The notes: a model not told the origin generated them from the sequence alone. Shown: positions 1 through 8,875, counted from the stretch's first letter. The stretch is DNA of 64,000 bases from Allomuricauda sp. CAU 1633 (GCF_017313225.1 NZ_JAFLNE010000002.1:434001-498000); one strand, 5' to 3'. Numbers and translations are program-made.

Positions 1-14
1 GTTTAGCATTTTTT

Positions 15-55
15 GGTTAAGGGTTAAAGGTTTATGGGTGAAAGGTTAAGGGTTT
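15..55. repeat. Degenerate short direct repeat at left edge
   Basis: GGTTAAGGGTT occurs at 15-25 and again at 44-54, with related G/T-rich units between them. It lies just past the stop codon of the neighbouring leftward gene. No coding potential is visible. It looks like low-complexity intergenic sequence of the kind common in flavobacterial genomes. Confidence 0.4.
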
Positions 56-553
56 TTAATTCCAGTTTTCGTCAAAATCCATGTCGTCATAGCTGTCCAG
101 AAAGTCATCGTCAAATTCCGTTGAAGGTTTGGACTCGAAGTTTTTTTCAGGTGGAGCGTCGGGCAGTTCACCAAAACTGAACAACACATTGGGATAGGTT
201 CTTCCATCTTCTTTGTCCACAACATCTGCCAATTCCACAAAAAAGGTCCACATGCTAAAAAAATCATACACATAGATCATTTTGGGATTGTCTTCGGTCA
301 ATACATCATCCAGAATGGTTTCATTCATCAATCGGATATCGGAACCATTTTCGCTCATATCAAAAAGGGCAATTTCCTCATCTTGGTTCCATTCTTCATC
401 ACAGGTATAAAATGATGCCATCTCAGAACCTTCAAATCCAAAAGCTTGGGTAATGGTGTTATGAAATTCTTCCAATGTATTGCTATCCTCAATCTCAACA
501 TCCCTAAAGATATCTTCCTCAGCATCAAGAATAATCCTGATTTTATAAATCAT
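56..553 (-). CDS. pRiA4b ORF-3-like (IS1096 passenger TnpR-like) domain protein
   Basis: A 165-residue acidic protein. Its N-terminal half (about residues 1-130) reads like the PRiA4_ORF3 fold: a short beta-hairpin start (MIYKIRIIL), then a helix with LEEFHNTITQAFGF, then FYTCDEEW, then a DVLTEDNPKMIYVYDF segment. The last 35 residues are Asp/Glu-rich and probably disordered. The family name comes from plasmid and IS1096 passenger genes, but no transposase, inverted repeat or other mobile sequence is present here, and the gene is a common chromosomal gene in flavobacteria. It sits 43 bases downstream of ctaA on the same strand. Its biochemical role is unknown. Confidence 0.75.
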   Translation of the reverse strand: MIYKIRIILDAEEDIFRDVEIEDSNTLEEFHNTITQAFGFEGSEMASFYTCDEEWNQDEEIALFDMSENGSDIRLMNETILDDVLTEDNPKMIYVYDFFSMWTFFVELADVVDKEDGRTYPNVLFSFGELPDAPPEKNFESKPSTEFDDDFLDSYDDMDFDENWN

Positions 554-596
554 CCATCAAATTTTAGAGTGGGCACAAATTTACGACAATTCAATC

Positions 597-1610
597 TTAT
601 TTGGTGAATCGGTGCAAGGTAAACGTCATGCCGGCCAATAAGAAAAATGCCCCAATTTGGTGCGCGATGCCCAGCCACAGGGGAACGGCGTAGATTAGGG
701 TTAATACACCCAGCAAAAATTGAACAAAGACCAAAATTACTATTGATTGTAGTCCTTTATCTTGTAATGAAGTTCGTTCTATTTTTCGAGTCCGTACCCA
801 TATCAAGGCAATCAATCCCACCACAATATAGGCAATGTAACGGTGCACAAACTGAACGCCACTTTTTCCTTCAAAAAAGTTCTTGATGATGGGCTGTTGC
901 TCAATATATACGGTTTCGTGAATCAGTTTTCCCTCACTCATCAGGGGCCAGTGGTTGTGGATAAAACCTGCATCCAGTCCGGCTACAAAAGCCCCCCAGA
1001 TAATTTGAACCAATAAAACAGCGTAGGTAACGCGAATGAGGTTTCGGATAGGTTTTAGTACTTCTTTTTTGGATGGATAAATGAGGTCCAATGCCACCCA
1101 AAGGCTATATGCAAAGGTGATGAAAGCGGTGGTCAAGTGTGCGGCTAATCTAAAATGGGATACATCAGGACGGTCCACTAGGCCACTTTTTACCATGTAC
1201 CACCCTAAAAACCCTTGAAATCCTCCCAGAAAAAGTAAGACTACACATTTTTTGATGGTGGGTCTATCCAATTTCTTGGTAAATAAAAAATATAGGAAGG
1301 GTAGAATAAAAACGATTCCGATAAATCGACCTATGAATCGGTGCAGCCATTCCCAAAAGTAAATGTCCTTAAAATCCTCTAGGTCAAAGTGGGAATTCAG
1401 TTTTTGGTACTCTGGGTATTGTTTGTACAGTTCAAAGGCTTCTTCCCAGGCTTGCTCGTTCATAGGAGGCAAAGTGCCGTGAATCAATTTGTAGTCCGAT
1501 ATGGAAAGTCCAGAATGGGTGAGCCGGGTAATTCCACCCACCAAAACCATCATAAAGATGAGCGCACAACCGGTCAACAACCAGTATACCACATACTTGT
1601 TTTTTTTCAT
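597..1610 (-). CDS. ctaA: Heme A synthase (COX15/CtaA family)
   Basis: Integral membrane enzyme of 337 residues that oxidises the C8 methyl of heme O to the formyl group of heme A for aa3-type cytochrome oxidases. About eight hydrophobic segments are visible. The family signature GGITRLTHSGLS is at 25-36, and the four histidines expected as heme ligands are at H90 (in EWLHR), H158, H256 (in VHRY) and H317 (in AHQ). The long loop after the first segment matches the COX15-type, oxygen-dependent branch. It starts four bases inside the end of the CCA-adding enzyme gene (ATGA overlap), so the two are translated together. No cytochrome oxidase gene is in the window. Confidence 0.93.
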   Translation of the reverse strand: MKKNKYVVYWLLTGCALIFMMVLVGGITRLTHSGLSISDYKLIHGTLPPMNEQAWEEAFELYKQYPEYQKLNSHFDLEDFKDIYFWEWLHRFIGRFIGIVFILPFLYFLFTKKLDRPTIKKCVVLLFLGGFQGFLGWYMVKSGLVDRPDVSHFRLAAHLTTAFITFAYSLWVALDLIYPSKKEVLKPIRNLIRVTYAVLLVQIIWGAFVAGLDAGFIHNHWPLMSEGKLIHETVYIEQQPIIKNFFEGKSGVQFVHRYIAYIVVGLIALIWVRTRKIERTSLQDKGLQSIVILVFVQFLLGVLTLIYAVPLWLGIAHQIGAFFLLAGMTFTLHRFTK

Positions 1611-3037
1611 TCTGAATGGACTTTTAAGTTCAGTTGCTTGCCTTTTTCCAGCATAAATTGATAAGCAGCTTCGTGTTCATTGGGAATCTCACCTTCCAAA
1701 ATGGCTTCTTTGATAGCATCCTTGATAATTCCAATTTCCTTGGAAGGCTTCAAATTGAAGGTCTGCATGATTTCCTCACCAGAAACCGGGGGTTGAAAGT
1801 TACGGACATGATCTCGCTCTTCAACTTCCACTATTTTTTGACGCACCAGCTGAAAATTGTTCTTGTACTTCCGTTGTTTTTTGGGATTCTTGGTGGTGAT
1901 ATCCGCTTCGCATAAGGTCATAAGGTCATCCACATAATCGCCAGCATCAAAAACCAATCGACGCACTGCGGAATCGGTTACATGCTCTTCGGCCAAAATG
2001 ATGGGCCGGGAGCTCATCAAAACCATTTTTTGAACAAACTTCATCTTGTCGTTCAAAGGCATGCGCATCCGTTTAAATAGTTTGTATGTCATTTTGGAAC
2101 CCACAAACTCATGCCCGTGAAAAGTCCAACCAATTCTCTTTTGAAATTTTTTGGTGGGTGCCTTGCCGATGTCATGCAATAACGCAGCCCAACGCAACCA
2201 AAGGTTATCCGTAGTTTCAGAAATATTGTCGACCACTTCCAAGGTATGCCAAAAATTGTCCTTGTGGCGTTGTCCTTCAATCTCCTCGATGCCCTGTAGT
2301 GCGGTCAATTCAGGAAGAATAAGAGGCAACAGTCCCGTTTGGTGCATTAATTTAAAGCCCAATGAAGGTTTTGGACTCATCAAAATTTTATGCAGCTCAT
2401 CCACGATACGTTCGTTGGAAATGATCTTGATTCGGCCCTTATTTTCAGTAATGGCCTGGAGTGACTTCAGCTCTATGGTAAAATGCAATTGGGTGGCAAA
2501 CCGAATAGCGCGCATCATCCGCAAGGGGTCATCTGAATAGGTAATGCCTGGCTCCAAAGGAGTCCGAATGATTTTTTTATCAAGGTCGGCCAGTCCATCA
2601 AAAGGGTCCAAAAGCTGTCCAAAATTGGCTTTGTTTAGAGCCAATGCCATGGCGTTTATGGTAAAATCACGTCGGTTTTGGTCGTCTTCCAATGTGCCAT
2701 CTTCCACAACAGGTTTTCGGCTATCGTGATGGTAACTTTCTTTTCGAGCGCCTACAAATTCCAATTCCAGACCATTGTTCTTGACCATGGCCGTGCCAAA
2801 ATTTTTGAAAATGGAAACCTCAGGTTTCCCTTTGAGTTTGGAAGCCACTTTTTTGGCTAGCTGAATACCACTTCCAATGGCTACCACATCAATATCTTTG
2901 GGCGTACCTCTTTTTAAGAAATAATCCCTTACAAATCCACCAATTACATAGGCGTTCATACCTAATTCATCGGCAGTTTCTCCGATAAGCTGAAAAATAG
3001 GATGTTGAATAGCTTCTTTGTAAAATTCCTGCGTCAT
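1607..3037 (-). CDS. cca: CCA tRNA nucleotidyltransferase with HD domain
   Basis: Adds or repairs the 3' CCA end of tRNAs. This is a 476-residue class II enzyme. The nucleotidyltransferase core has GGFVRD at 33-38 and the metal-binding DID at 48-50, the RRDFT motif at 122-126, and the DDPLRMMRAIRF helix at about 169-180. An HD domain follows (LLHDIGK, HD at 288-289), giving the polyA_pol head, RNA-binding and HD layout usual in Bacteroidota. It begins one base after the tsaC-like gene and overlaps ctaA by four bases. The companion gene also acts on tRNA. Confidence 0.94.
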   Translation of the reverse strand: MTQEFYKEAIQHPIFQLIGETADELGMNAYVIGGFVRDYFLKRGTPKDIDVVAIGSGIQLAKKVASKLKGKPEVSIFKNFGTAMVKNNGLELEFVGARKESYHHDSRKPVVEDGTLEDDQNRRDFTINAMALALNKANFGQLLDPFDGLADLDKKIIRTPLEPGITYSDDPLRMMRAIRFATQLHFTIELKSLQAITENKGRIKIISNERIVDELHKILMSPKPSLGFKLMHQTGLLPLILPELTALQGIEEIEGQRHKDNFWHTLEVVDNISETTDNLWLRWAALLHDIGKAPTKKFQKRIGWTFHGHEFVGSKMTYKLFKRMRMPLNDKMKFVQKMVLMSSRPIILAEEHVTDSAVRRLVFDAGDYVDDLMTLCEADITTKNPKKQRKYKNNFQLVRQKIVEVEERDHVRNFQPPVSGEEIMQTFNLKPSKEIGIIKDAIKEAILEGEIPNEHEAAYQFMLEKGKQLNLKVHSE

Positions 3038-3038
3038 T

Positions 3039-3599
3039 TTATTCCCTGATGACCTTCACCTGTCCGTCGTTGCTCAATTTGATGATGGACGAAGGAGAAG
3101 CGTCGTTGTTTTGATCCTGCAAATTTACCACATAGTCCACTCCTTTTAAAATTTCGGGTTGGATATCCTTGAACCGATTCGGAGTTGGTTCTCCTGAAAT
3201 ATTGGCTGAAGTGGATACAATGGGCTTTCCAAATTTGTTGATGAGGTACTGGCAAAATTTATCCGATGCCACCCGAATGGCCAATGTATTGTCTTCAGCA
3301 ATGAGATTTTTCGCTACACCCACCGGTTCATCAAAAACGATGGTGGTGGGTTTGGTAGCCAAATCTATGATGTCGTAGGCCACTTCGGGCACTTCTTTTA
3401 CATGGCGCTCCAGCATAGCTTGGTGGGCCACAAGACAAATCAATGCTTTGGTATCTTCCCGTTTTTTGAGGGCATACACTTTTTTTACAGCTTCGGGGTT
3501 GGTAGCATCGCAACCTATGCCCCAAACGGTGTCGGTAGGGTATAGGATTAGGTTTCCGGCCTTTAGTTCTTTAATGCAGTTGTTGATCTCTTCGGTCAA
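3039..3599 (-). CDS. tsaC: L-threonylcarbamoyladenylate synthase (TsaC/Sua5/YrdC family)
   Basis: Makes threonylcarbamoyl-AMP from threonine, bicarbonate and ATP, the first step of t6A modification at position 37 of ANN-decoding tRNAs. The 186 residues form the single YrdC domain of the short TsaC type; the extra C-terminal Sua5 domain is absent. Conserved pieces are LYPTDTVWGIGCDA near residue 20, the KKRE loop, and STSANISGEPTP toward the end. The start is TTG at 3597-3599, three bases after the stop of the upstream glycosyltransferase; no ATG in the right place would keep the conserved N-terminus. It is co-directional with cca. Confidence 0.92.
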   Translation of the reverse strand: MTEEINNCIKELKAGNLILYPTDTVWGIGCDATNPEAVKKVYALKKREDTKALICLVAHQAMLERHVKEVPEVAYDIIDLATKPTTIVFDEPVGVAKNLIAEDNTLAIRVASDKFCQYLINKFGKPIVSTSANISGEPTPNRFKDIQPEILKGVDYVVNLQDQNNDASPSSIIKLSNDGQVKVIRE

Positions 3600-3602
3600 G
3601 GG

Positions 3603-4418
3603 CTAAAATTTAAGTTTAAAATAATGGGTAAGGGCCAACCATTGGGTTCTATTTTTGTCCCCTTCAATATTCGTTTTTTTAAGGGAAACCTTTTGCGAGC
3701 CCCAAATAGGAATTGGTTCTTCAATTGGGTATGTTGATTTAATTGACCTGGTTTCTTTTAATAGACTCATGGCTTTGAACCATAGGTCATCAGCTTTTGG
3801 GGTTAATTTTAAAAAAAGTTCTTGATCGAAAACCTGACCATCCAATGAATTTGGTGGATAAAGGGTGCCACCAGCGCCAATGGGAAGAATTGCTTTGGGA
3901 TTTGGGCATGTAACAGTTCCTGAACTCCAATTTTTGTAGGGCAGTAATTCATTTTTCCCATCATAGGTGATGCATCGGGTTTGATTGCCAATGACGCAGT
4001 CTGGGTTTTCTAAATGAGCTTTGTACAAATTGGACAACCAGTTTTTTCGATACATCATGTCATCATCGCAGGTAATGATGACCTTGTTGGGATATATCTG
4101 TAACGGCTCAACCAGTTTTCTGTGGGAGCTGGAATAGCTGGTAAACTGGATGGAAAACCGTTCCCCGGTTAATTCTGATAGCTTTTTTGGAATACTGCTC
4201 TTTAAATCCTGATGAAGCCACAGGACAATTTTTTCGGGAAGTACAATTTGGTCAAGAATGCTTCGGACAGTGATATGGACAATTCCCAATCTGGATGGGA
4301 TTGAAGCCAAAGAGACCACAACGGGGATGATTTCCTTGCCCGCTTCCAGTTTTTTTCGTGATTGCCATGTAAGTCGAGCCTGATTGAATAGGGAAACGGG
4401 TATTTCTTTGACTTTCAT
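3603..4418 (-). CDS. Glycosyltransferase, GT2-like, with DDD motif
   Basis: A 271-residue soluble protein with a GT-A-like start (VVVSLASIPSRLG near 33-45, a strand followed by a nucleotide-binding loop) and a CDDDMMY motif with DDD at 118-120, the expected metal/nucleotide-sugar site. The middle has GAGGTLYPP, typical of transferases that act on surface glycans. Donor and acceptor cannot be read from sequence. It is first in the leftward run tsaC-cca-ctaA, but its function fits better with the glycan genes on its other side (4485-8025). Confidence 0.75.
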   Translation of the reverse strand: MKVKEIPVSLFNQARLTWQSRKKLEAGKEIIPVVVSLASIPSRLGIVHITVRSILDQIVLPEKIVLWLHQDLKSSIPKKLSELTGERFSIQFTSYSSSHRKLVEPLQIYPNKVIITCDDDMMYRKNWLSNLYKAHLENPDCVIGNQTRCITYDGKNELLPYKNWSSGTVTCPNPKAILPIGAGGTLYPPNSLDGQVFDQELFLKLTPKADDLWFKAMSLLKETRSIKSTYPIEEPIPIWGSQKVSLKKTNIEGDKNRTQWLALTHYFKLKF

Positions 4419-4471
4419 TATAGGATTTTGAATAAGCTAAAGTAAGGATATGCGATAACATTTAATATTTC

Positions 4472-4479
4472 TATTTTTG
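4472..4479 (+). promoter_or_regulatory. Candidate -7 box TATTTTTG for the 4485 gene
   Basis: An exact match to the Bacteroidota -7 consensus TAnnTTTG, ending only five bases before the ATG at 4485. If used, transcription would begin at or within a few bases of the start codon, giving an almost leaderless mRNA. No clear TTG was found at the -33 position. Confidence 0.45.
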
Positions 4480-4484
4480 CCAAG

Positions 4485-5318
4485 ATGAACCAGAATGAAC
4501 GGGAAGCACCCAAAATATCCGTAATTGTTAGCACCTATAACGCCGAGGAATGGCTAAAAAAAGTGCTTTGGGGCTTTAACTGTCAGATTTTCAAGGATTT
4601 TGAGGTTGTTGTGGCAGATGATGGATCCGGCCCAAAGACCAAGGAGCTTTTGGACGAACTATCCAAAAAAGTGTTCTATCCCATTATCCATGTATGGCAA
4701 GAGGATGACGGTTTTCAAAAATCCCGCATTCTCAACAAGGCTGTGGAAGCTTGTAGTGCGGAGTACATCATCATGACCGATGGGGATTGCATTCCCCGCG
4801 AAGATTTTGTAGAGGTGCACTACATTAATAAAGAAAATGGATATTTCATTTCGGGGGGATATTATATGCTTCCCATGAACATTTCCAAAATGATAAGCTT
4901 GGAGGATATTGAAAAGCAGAATTGCTTCAATATCCATTGGCTCAAAGAAAAGGGTATTCCAAAAACCTTTAAAAACAATAAGCTTACCGCAAGTGGTGTC
5001 ATTTCCAAACTTTTAAATACGTTTACGCCCACCAATGCCAGTTGGAATGGTCATAACTCGTCTGGCTGGAAAAAGGACATTTTAAATGTTAACGGGTTTG
5101 ATGAACGCATGCAATATGGGGGGCAAGATCGTGAGTTGGGCGAACGTTTGTTCAATTTTGGGATTAAATCCAAGCAATTGCGGTATAGTGCTGTTTGTGT
5201 GCATCTAGATCATAAACGAGGGTATAAGACTCCAGAATCCATTGCCAAGAACCAGTCTATCCGGAAAGAGACACGATCAAACAAAGTGGTTTGGACCCAC
5301 TATGGCATCACCAAATAA
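4485..5318 (+). CDS. Glycosyltransferase family 2 with GT7 C-terminal domain
   Basis: A 277-residue transferase. The GT2 core starts at ISVIVSTYNAEEWL (11-24), with ADDGS at 44-48 and the metal-binding DGD at 99-101. A C-terminal part resembling the glyco_transf_7C (galactosyltransferase-associated) domain contains GFDERMQYGGQDRELGERL, where the Asp and Glu residues are usual catalytic candidates. The likely role is adding a sugar to LPS or another surface glycan. The 3' end overlaps the convergent glycosyltransferase gene by 19 bases. Confidence 0.86.
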   Translation: MNQNEREAPKISVIVSTYNAEEWLKKVLWGFNCQIFKDFEVVVADDGSGPKTKELLDELSKKVFYPIIHVWQEDDGFQKSRILNKAVEACSAEYIIMTDGDCIPREDFVEVHYINKENGYFISGGYYMLPMNISKMISLEDIEKQNCFNIHWLKEKGIPKTFKNNKLTASGVISKLLNTFTPTNASWNGHNSSGWKKDILNVNGFDERMQYGGQDRELGERLFNFGIKSKQLRYSAVCVHLDHKRGYKTPESIAKNQSIRKETRSNKVVWTHYGITK

Positions 5319-6103
5319 TAGGCAAGCTCATTTTTCTTTTCTAAGCGCTTAAGTTCCTTGTAACGCTCCAAAACTCCTAAAGCATTCAGGTAGCAAATGG
5401 TAATTCCTTTTTTTCCATCTAAAAAACCGAGCCGCAGTACATAGTGGTTAAAGAATTTCCAAGCTGGCTTAATCCACATCAATAGGTAATTAAAATGCTT
5501 TTCCTTGTAGAAATCCTCTTTGGCCTTTAACTGACCATAGCGGAGCATTTTCCCTTTGTAGTCTTCGTAGTTTTTGTAGCAGTAGTGGGTGAGCTTTTCC
5601 TTTAGGATGCAAGATGTACCATCCACTTCCAATGTTTCATGAACAATTTTTTTGTCGGTAAAATACGCTTTACTTTTTCGGAATAGCCTATGATTTTTAT
5701 CCGTTTGCCAACCACTGAAATTTAAGGTGCTGTTTTGGAACATGAACTTGCGGTAAAACCAATAGGCTTCGCAAGCATTTGGGTTACTGACAGTTTCCAG
5801 GATTTCTTTTTGAAGCGCTTCACTTACCACTTCATCGGCATCCAAAAAAAGAATCCAATCATTGGATGCTTGTTTAAGTGTAAAAGATTTTTGAGCCGTA
5901 AAATTCTCAAAAGGATTTTGAATTGCCTTTACTTTTGGATGATTAAACAGATACTCATAAGTACCGTCGGTACTGTAGGAATCAACTACAATAATCTCAT
6001 CGGCAAATGAAACGGAATCGATACATTTTTCAATATATCCCATTTCGTTGTAGGTGATGATGAGTGCTGATATTTTTTGCTTTGGGGTGCTCAATCCAGC
6101 CAT
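5300..6103 (-). CDS. Glycosyltransferase family 2, LPS core (WaaE/KdtX-like)
   Basis: A 267-residue protein with the compact fold of LPS core beta-glucosyltransferases: ISALIITYNE at 11-20, ADEIIVVDSYSTDGT at 34-48, FLDADE with DAD at 88-90, then the YWFYRKFMFQ and HRLFRKSKAYF segments. The Asp residues coordinate the metal and nucleotide sugar. It is convergent with the 4485 gene and overlaps it by 19 bases. The assignment to core LPS synthesis rests on family resemblance and the neighbouring GT9 gene; the actual donor is not known. Confidence 0.86.
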   Translation of the reverse strand: MAGLSTPKQKISALIITYNEMGYIEKCIDSVSFADEIIVVDSYSTDGTYEYLFNHPKVKAIQNPFENFTAQKSFTLKQASNDWILFLDADEVVSEALQKEILETVSNPNACEAYWFYRKFMFQNSTLNFSGWQTDKNHRLFRKSKAYFTDKKIVHETLEVDGTSCILKEKLTHYCYKNYEDYKGKMLRYGQLKAKEDFYKEKHFNYLLMWIKPAWKFFNHYVLRLGFLDGKKGITICYLNALGVLERYKELKRLEKKNELAYYLVMP

Positions 6104-6133
6104 AATATTATTTTGGTACGAGGTTTGGTTTTA

Positions 6134-6141
6134 CAAAACTA
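6134..6141 (-). promoter_or_regulatory. Candidate -7 box TAGTTTTG for the 6103 gene
   Basis: Read on the minus strand this matches TAnnTTTG, about 31 bases upstream of the start at 6103. A TTTG (minus strand, 6158-6161) lies 16 bases further upstream, slightly closer than the usual -33 spacing. Confidence 0.45.
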
Positions 6142-6286
6142 TAACAAAAAAACAGGGCAAAAATTGTTTGGCTGTTTATTTTTCTTACAACAACTAAAAA
6201 TCAGAATACCCTACTTTTTACCCGTTAAAATTGATGTGTTACTATCATTTCTAAGAATTAGATAAGAAAAAAGGGGATGGTTGCTT

Positions 6287-6294
6287 TATATTTG
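6287..6294 (+). promoter_or_regulatory. Candidate -7 box TATATTTG for the 6316 gene
   Basis: Exact TAnnTTTG match 21 bases upstream of the ATG at 6316. No convincing -33 TTG was found. The box lies in the 212-base gap between divergent genes, and a matching minus-strand box is at 6134-6141. Confidence 0.45.
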
Positions 6295-6315
6295 AAAAAT
6301 TTTGAAAAAGCTTGA

Positions 6316-6990
6316 ATGAAGATAGCAATCACCGTACTTCTCCTGGGAATAGCCAGTTTTTTAATAGGAAAATGGGTCAAACATAAATCCCTTTATCCCT
6401 TTATGCCTTTCAAATACGATTTTAGAAAAAGAAGGAACACTTTTCTAAAAATGATGGAACTCATGAAAAGGACCAATGCCAAACTCATTATTGAAACGGG
6501 AACCTCACGCGAAGGTCTGCGTGGGGCCAAGAGCAATGGGGCGGCCACTATTGTTTTTGGCAAGTGGGCAAAAGAGAACAACGCATTTGTGCATTCTGTG
6601 GACATCAACGAAGAATCGGTAAAAAATGCACAGGCAGAGGTGGATAGACAGTATCTTCAAGAATTTGTGCAAATACATCATTCAGATTCACTTATTTTTT
6701 TGGAGGACTTTAATCAAAAGGTTGATGTATTGTACTTGGACAGTTACGATTACAGCAACGACCCCGAGGTCCAGAAAAAAAGCCAGCAACACCACTTGGA
6801 GGAGTTTCAGCGAATTGAAGAGCAACTCCATGACAACTCAATTGTGCTGATTGACGATTGTGATTTGCCCAACGGGGGCAAAGGCAAACTTGTTATTGCC
6901 TATATGTTGGAACATGGATGGAAAATTTTGGTAGAATCCTACCAAGTGTTATTGGTTCGGGATGACTTCAGTCTCAATGAAGCGCTCTAG
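6316..6990 (+). CDS. Membrane-anchored class I SAM-dependent methyltransferase
   Basis: A 224-residue protein with one N-terminal hydrophobic helix (about residues 2-18) and then a Methyltransf_24-like domain. The SAM-binding motif I reads IIETGTSREG (58-67), the acidic end of strand 2 reads VHSVDINEES, and DVLYLDSYDYSND holds the downstream Asp pair. This layout is common for methyltransferases in surface-polysaccharide loci, where they cap or decorate sugars; that role is inferred from the surrounding transferases. The last 42 bases overlap the convergent GT9 gene. Confidence 0.78.
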   Translation: MKIAITVLLLGIASFLIGKWVKHKSLYPFMPFKYDFRKRRNTFLKMMELMKRTNAKLIIETGTSREGLRGAKSNGAATIVFGKWAKENNAFVHSVDINEESVKNAQAEVDRQYLQEFVQIHHSDSLIFLEDFNQKVDVLYLDSYDYSNDPEVQKKSQQHHLEEFQRIEEQLHDNSIVLIDDCDLPNGGKGKLVIAYMLEHGWKILVESYQVLLVRDDFSLNEAL

Positions 6991-8025
6991 CTGTTTTTGA
7001 AAGAATATAGGTTTAAAAGTTTGATATAAGTCTGCGGCAGCTTTTTTTCGTTGTTTTTTAGGTATGCTGAGAATTTCTGGCTTGAAATCTGCCAGATGCA
7101 CCGCTTGGTTCTTGCTGTTTTCATTAAAAGTAAACCATGCAGTTTTGGAAATCCAAGGAGAGAAAATGGAAAAATTTGGAAGGCCGAGTGCCTTTGAGAT
7201 GTTGCTGCACCCCCCTTCATTCCCAATATACGCATTACATTGTCCAAACAGACCAATAACCGAACGAAGGGAAGGGCAGAAAACATCCTCCCTAATGCGA
7301 TTTCTGGTTTTTGGCGTGCAGTGTGAAAGGAATTCAGTTACGCTATCTTTTTGATCGGGCATATAATTGAGCAAAAAAGTGGCAGGGCACTTTTCGGAAA
7401 TAAAATCAAGAGTCTTTGCCAAATAATCCAAGGGATAGCTTTTACAGGGTTGGCTTCCCAATAATCCCACCATAATAATGGGATTGGAAGTATCAACATC
7501 GTGTTCTTGGAGGAATTGTCTCGCCTCTTCATTTTCGGAATCCAACAAATGAATTTTAGGGGCCAAATCCGGTTTTTCCAACTCTTTAATCAAGGGAGAA
7601 AGTAATAAAAGTCGATTTTCAATGGCATGGCCTAAAGTGGTTTTCTCATTGTGGGAATAGGAGAACAAATGCGTGTAAATGAACTTGGAATACCACTTTC
7701 TGTAGGAAATTTTTAAATCAGCCTTAGAAAAATAGCTGATGAGGTTACTTTCCAATTTGCAGTACACGTCGATAGTGGCATAATAGTCTTCCTTTTTTAT
7801 GGACTTTAAAAACCTGTAAAAAGCAAGCTTGCTCTCTCGATTTTTTTTCTCAAACAGAATGATTTTGTCCACGAATGGATTCCCTTCCACAACTGCCAAA
7901 GTGGAATCATTAATCACATAATGTACCTCGGAATCAGGAAAATGAATTTTAAGATGTTCACAAAGGATGGTGCTTGCGAGCACATCGCCGACCATCTTTT
8001 GTTGTATGACCAAGAATTTCTTCAA
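6949..8025 (-). CDS. Glycosyltransferase family 9 (heptosyltransferase-like)
   Basis: A 358-residue GT-B enzyme. The N-terminus (KKFLVIQQKMVGDVLAST, residues 2-19) is the acceptor-side loop of ADP-heptose:LPS heptosyltransferases. The C-terminal half has IIMVGLLGSQPCKSYPLDYLA, and CNAYIGNEGGCSNISKALGLP is the family's donor-binding segment. It probably adds heptose or a related sugar to the LPS inner core. It starts nine bases after dapD on the same strand and is likely co-transcribed with it. Its 3' end overlaps the convergent methyltransferase gene by 42 bases, which places two C-termini in shared DNA. Confidence 0.87.
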   Translation of the reverse strand: MKKFLVIQQKMVGDVLASTILCEHLKIHFPDSEVHYVINDSTLAVVEGNPFVDKIILFEKKNRESKLAFYRFLKSIKKEDYYATIDVYCKLESNLISYFSKADLKISYRKWYSKFIYTHLFSYSHNEKTTLGHAIENRLLLLSPLIKELEKPDLAPKIHLLDSENEEARQFLQEHDVDTSNPIIMVGLLGSQPCKSYPLDYLAKTLDFISEKCPATFLLNYMPDQKDSVTEFLSHCTPKTRNRIREDVFCPSLRSVIGLFGQCNAYIGNEGGCSNISKALGLPNFSIFSPWISKTAWFTFNENSKNQAVHLADFKPEILSIPKKQRKKAAADLYQTFKPIFFQKQLERFIETEVIPNQ

Positions 8026-8034
8026 ATTATGTAT

Positions 8035-8850
8035 TTACACGGCTACGTCGTGTTCCCGTAATGCATTATTTAGCGAGGTCTTTTTATCTGTACTTTCTTT
8101 TCGTTTTCCAATAATCAATGCACAGGGCACCTGATATTCTCCTGCTGGGAACTTTTTGGTATAGCTTCCGGGTATAACAACCGATCTAGCAGGAACCCTA
8201 CCTTTTAGTTCAATAGGTTCATCGCCGGTCACATCAATAATCTTGGTAGAACCGGTGAGTACCACATTGGCTCCAAGAACCGCTTCTTTTTCAACGCGAA
8301 CTCCTTCAACAACAATACAACGTGAACCAATAAAAGCATTATCCTCAATAATAACAGGCGCTGCCTGTAAAGGTTCCAAAACACCACCAATTCCAACACC
8401 ACCGCTTAAATGGACATTTTTGCCAATCTGTGCGCAGCTACCTACAGTGGCCCAAGTGTCCACCATGGTACCTTCATCCACATAAGCTCCAATATTTACA
8501 TAGCTGGGCATGAGGATGGTTCCTTTGGAAATATATGCACCATGCCGAGCAACCGCATGGGGAACTACCCGAACTCCCTTTTCTTGATACCCTTTTTTCA
8601 AAGGAATTTTATCGTGATATTCAAAAATGCCAGCTTCAAGAACCTCCATTTTTTGAATGGGAAAATAGAGCACCACCGCTTTTTTGACCCACTCATTGAT
8701 TTGCCAACCATCATCCGTAGGTTCGGCACAGCGCAACTCACCCACATCAATCAAATCAATTACTTCCTTAATGGCTGTTTGGGTTTTTTCCTCTGTCAAC
8801 AATTCCCGGTTGTCCCAGGCTTTTTCAATAAGTCCCCTTAAATCTGTCAT
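8035..8850 (-). CDS. dapD: 2,3,4,5-tetrahydropyridine-2,6-dicarboxylate N-succinyltransferase
   Basis: DapD uses succinyl-CoA to succinylate tetrahydrodipicolinate in the succinylase branch of lysine and diaminopimelate synthesis, supplying meso-DAP for peptidoglycan. The 271-residue length is typical. After an N-terminal helical domain comes the left-handed beta-helix of hexapeptide repeats (about 100-215), including NIGAYVDEGTMVDTWATVGS and GGVGIGGVLEP. A candidate promoter box lies 18 bases upstream. The GT9 gene follows closely on the same strand. Confidence 0.95.
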   Translation of the reverse strand: MTDLRGLIEKAWDNRELLTEEKTQTAIKEVIDLIDVGELRCAEPTDDGWQINEWVKKAVVLYFPIQKMEVLEAGIFEYHDKIPLKKGYQEKGVRVVPHAVARHGAYISKGTILMPSYVNIGAYVDEGTMVDTWATVGSCAQIGKNVHLSGGVGIGGVLEPLQAAPVIIEDNAFIGSRCIVVEGVRVEKEAVLGANVVLTGSTKIIDVTGDEPIELKGRVPARSVVIPGSYTKKFPAGEYQVPCALIIGKRKESTDKKTSLNNALREHDVAV

Positions 8851-8867
8851 TTTTCTTGAAATTTAGG

Positions 8868-8875
8868 CAAAGATA
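8868..8875 (-). promoter_or_regulatory. Candidate -7 box TATCTTTG for dapD
   Basis: TAnnTTTG match on the minus strand, 18 bases upstream of the dapD ATG, in the short divergent gap shared with ruvX. The upstream -33 element is not clear. Confidence 0.5.

Noticed and set aside
56..553. A mobile-element passenger gene, from the family name pRiA4b ORF-3/IS1096 TnpR
   Set aside because: No transposase, inverted repeats or plasmid genes lie nearby; the family is common in normal flavobacterial chromosomes.
8410..8841. Open frame of 143 residues on the plus strand inside dapD
   Set aside because: It lies opposite the conserved dapD gene and has no family resemblance.
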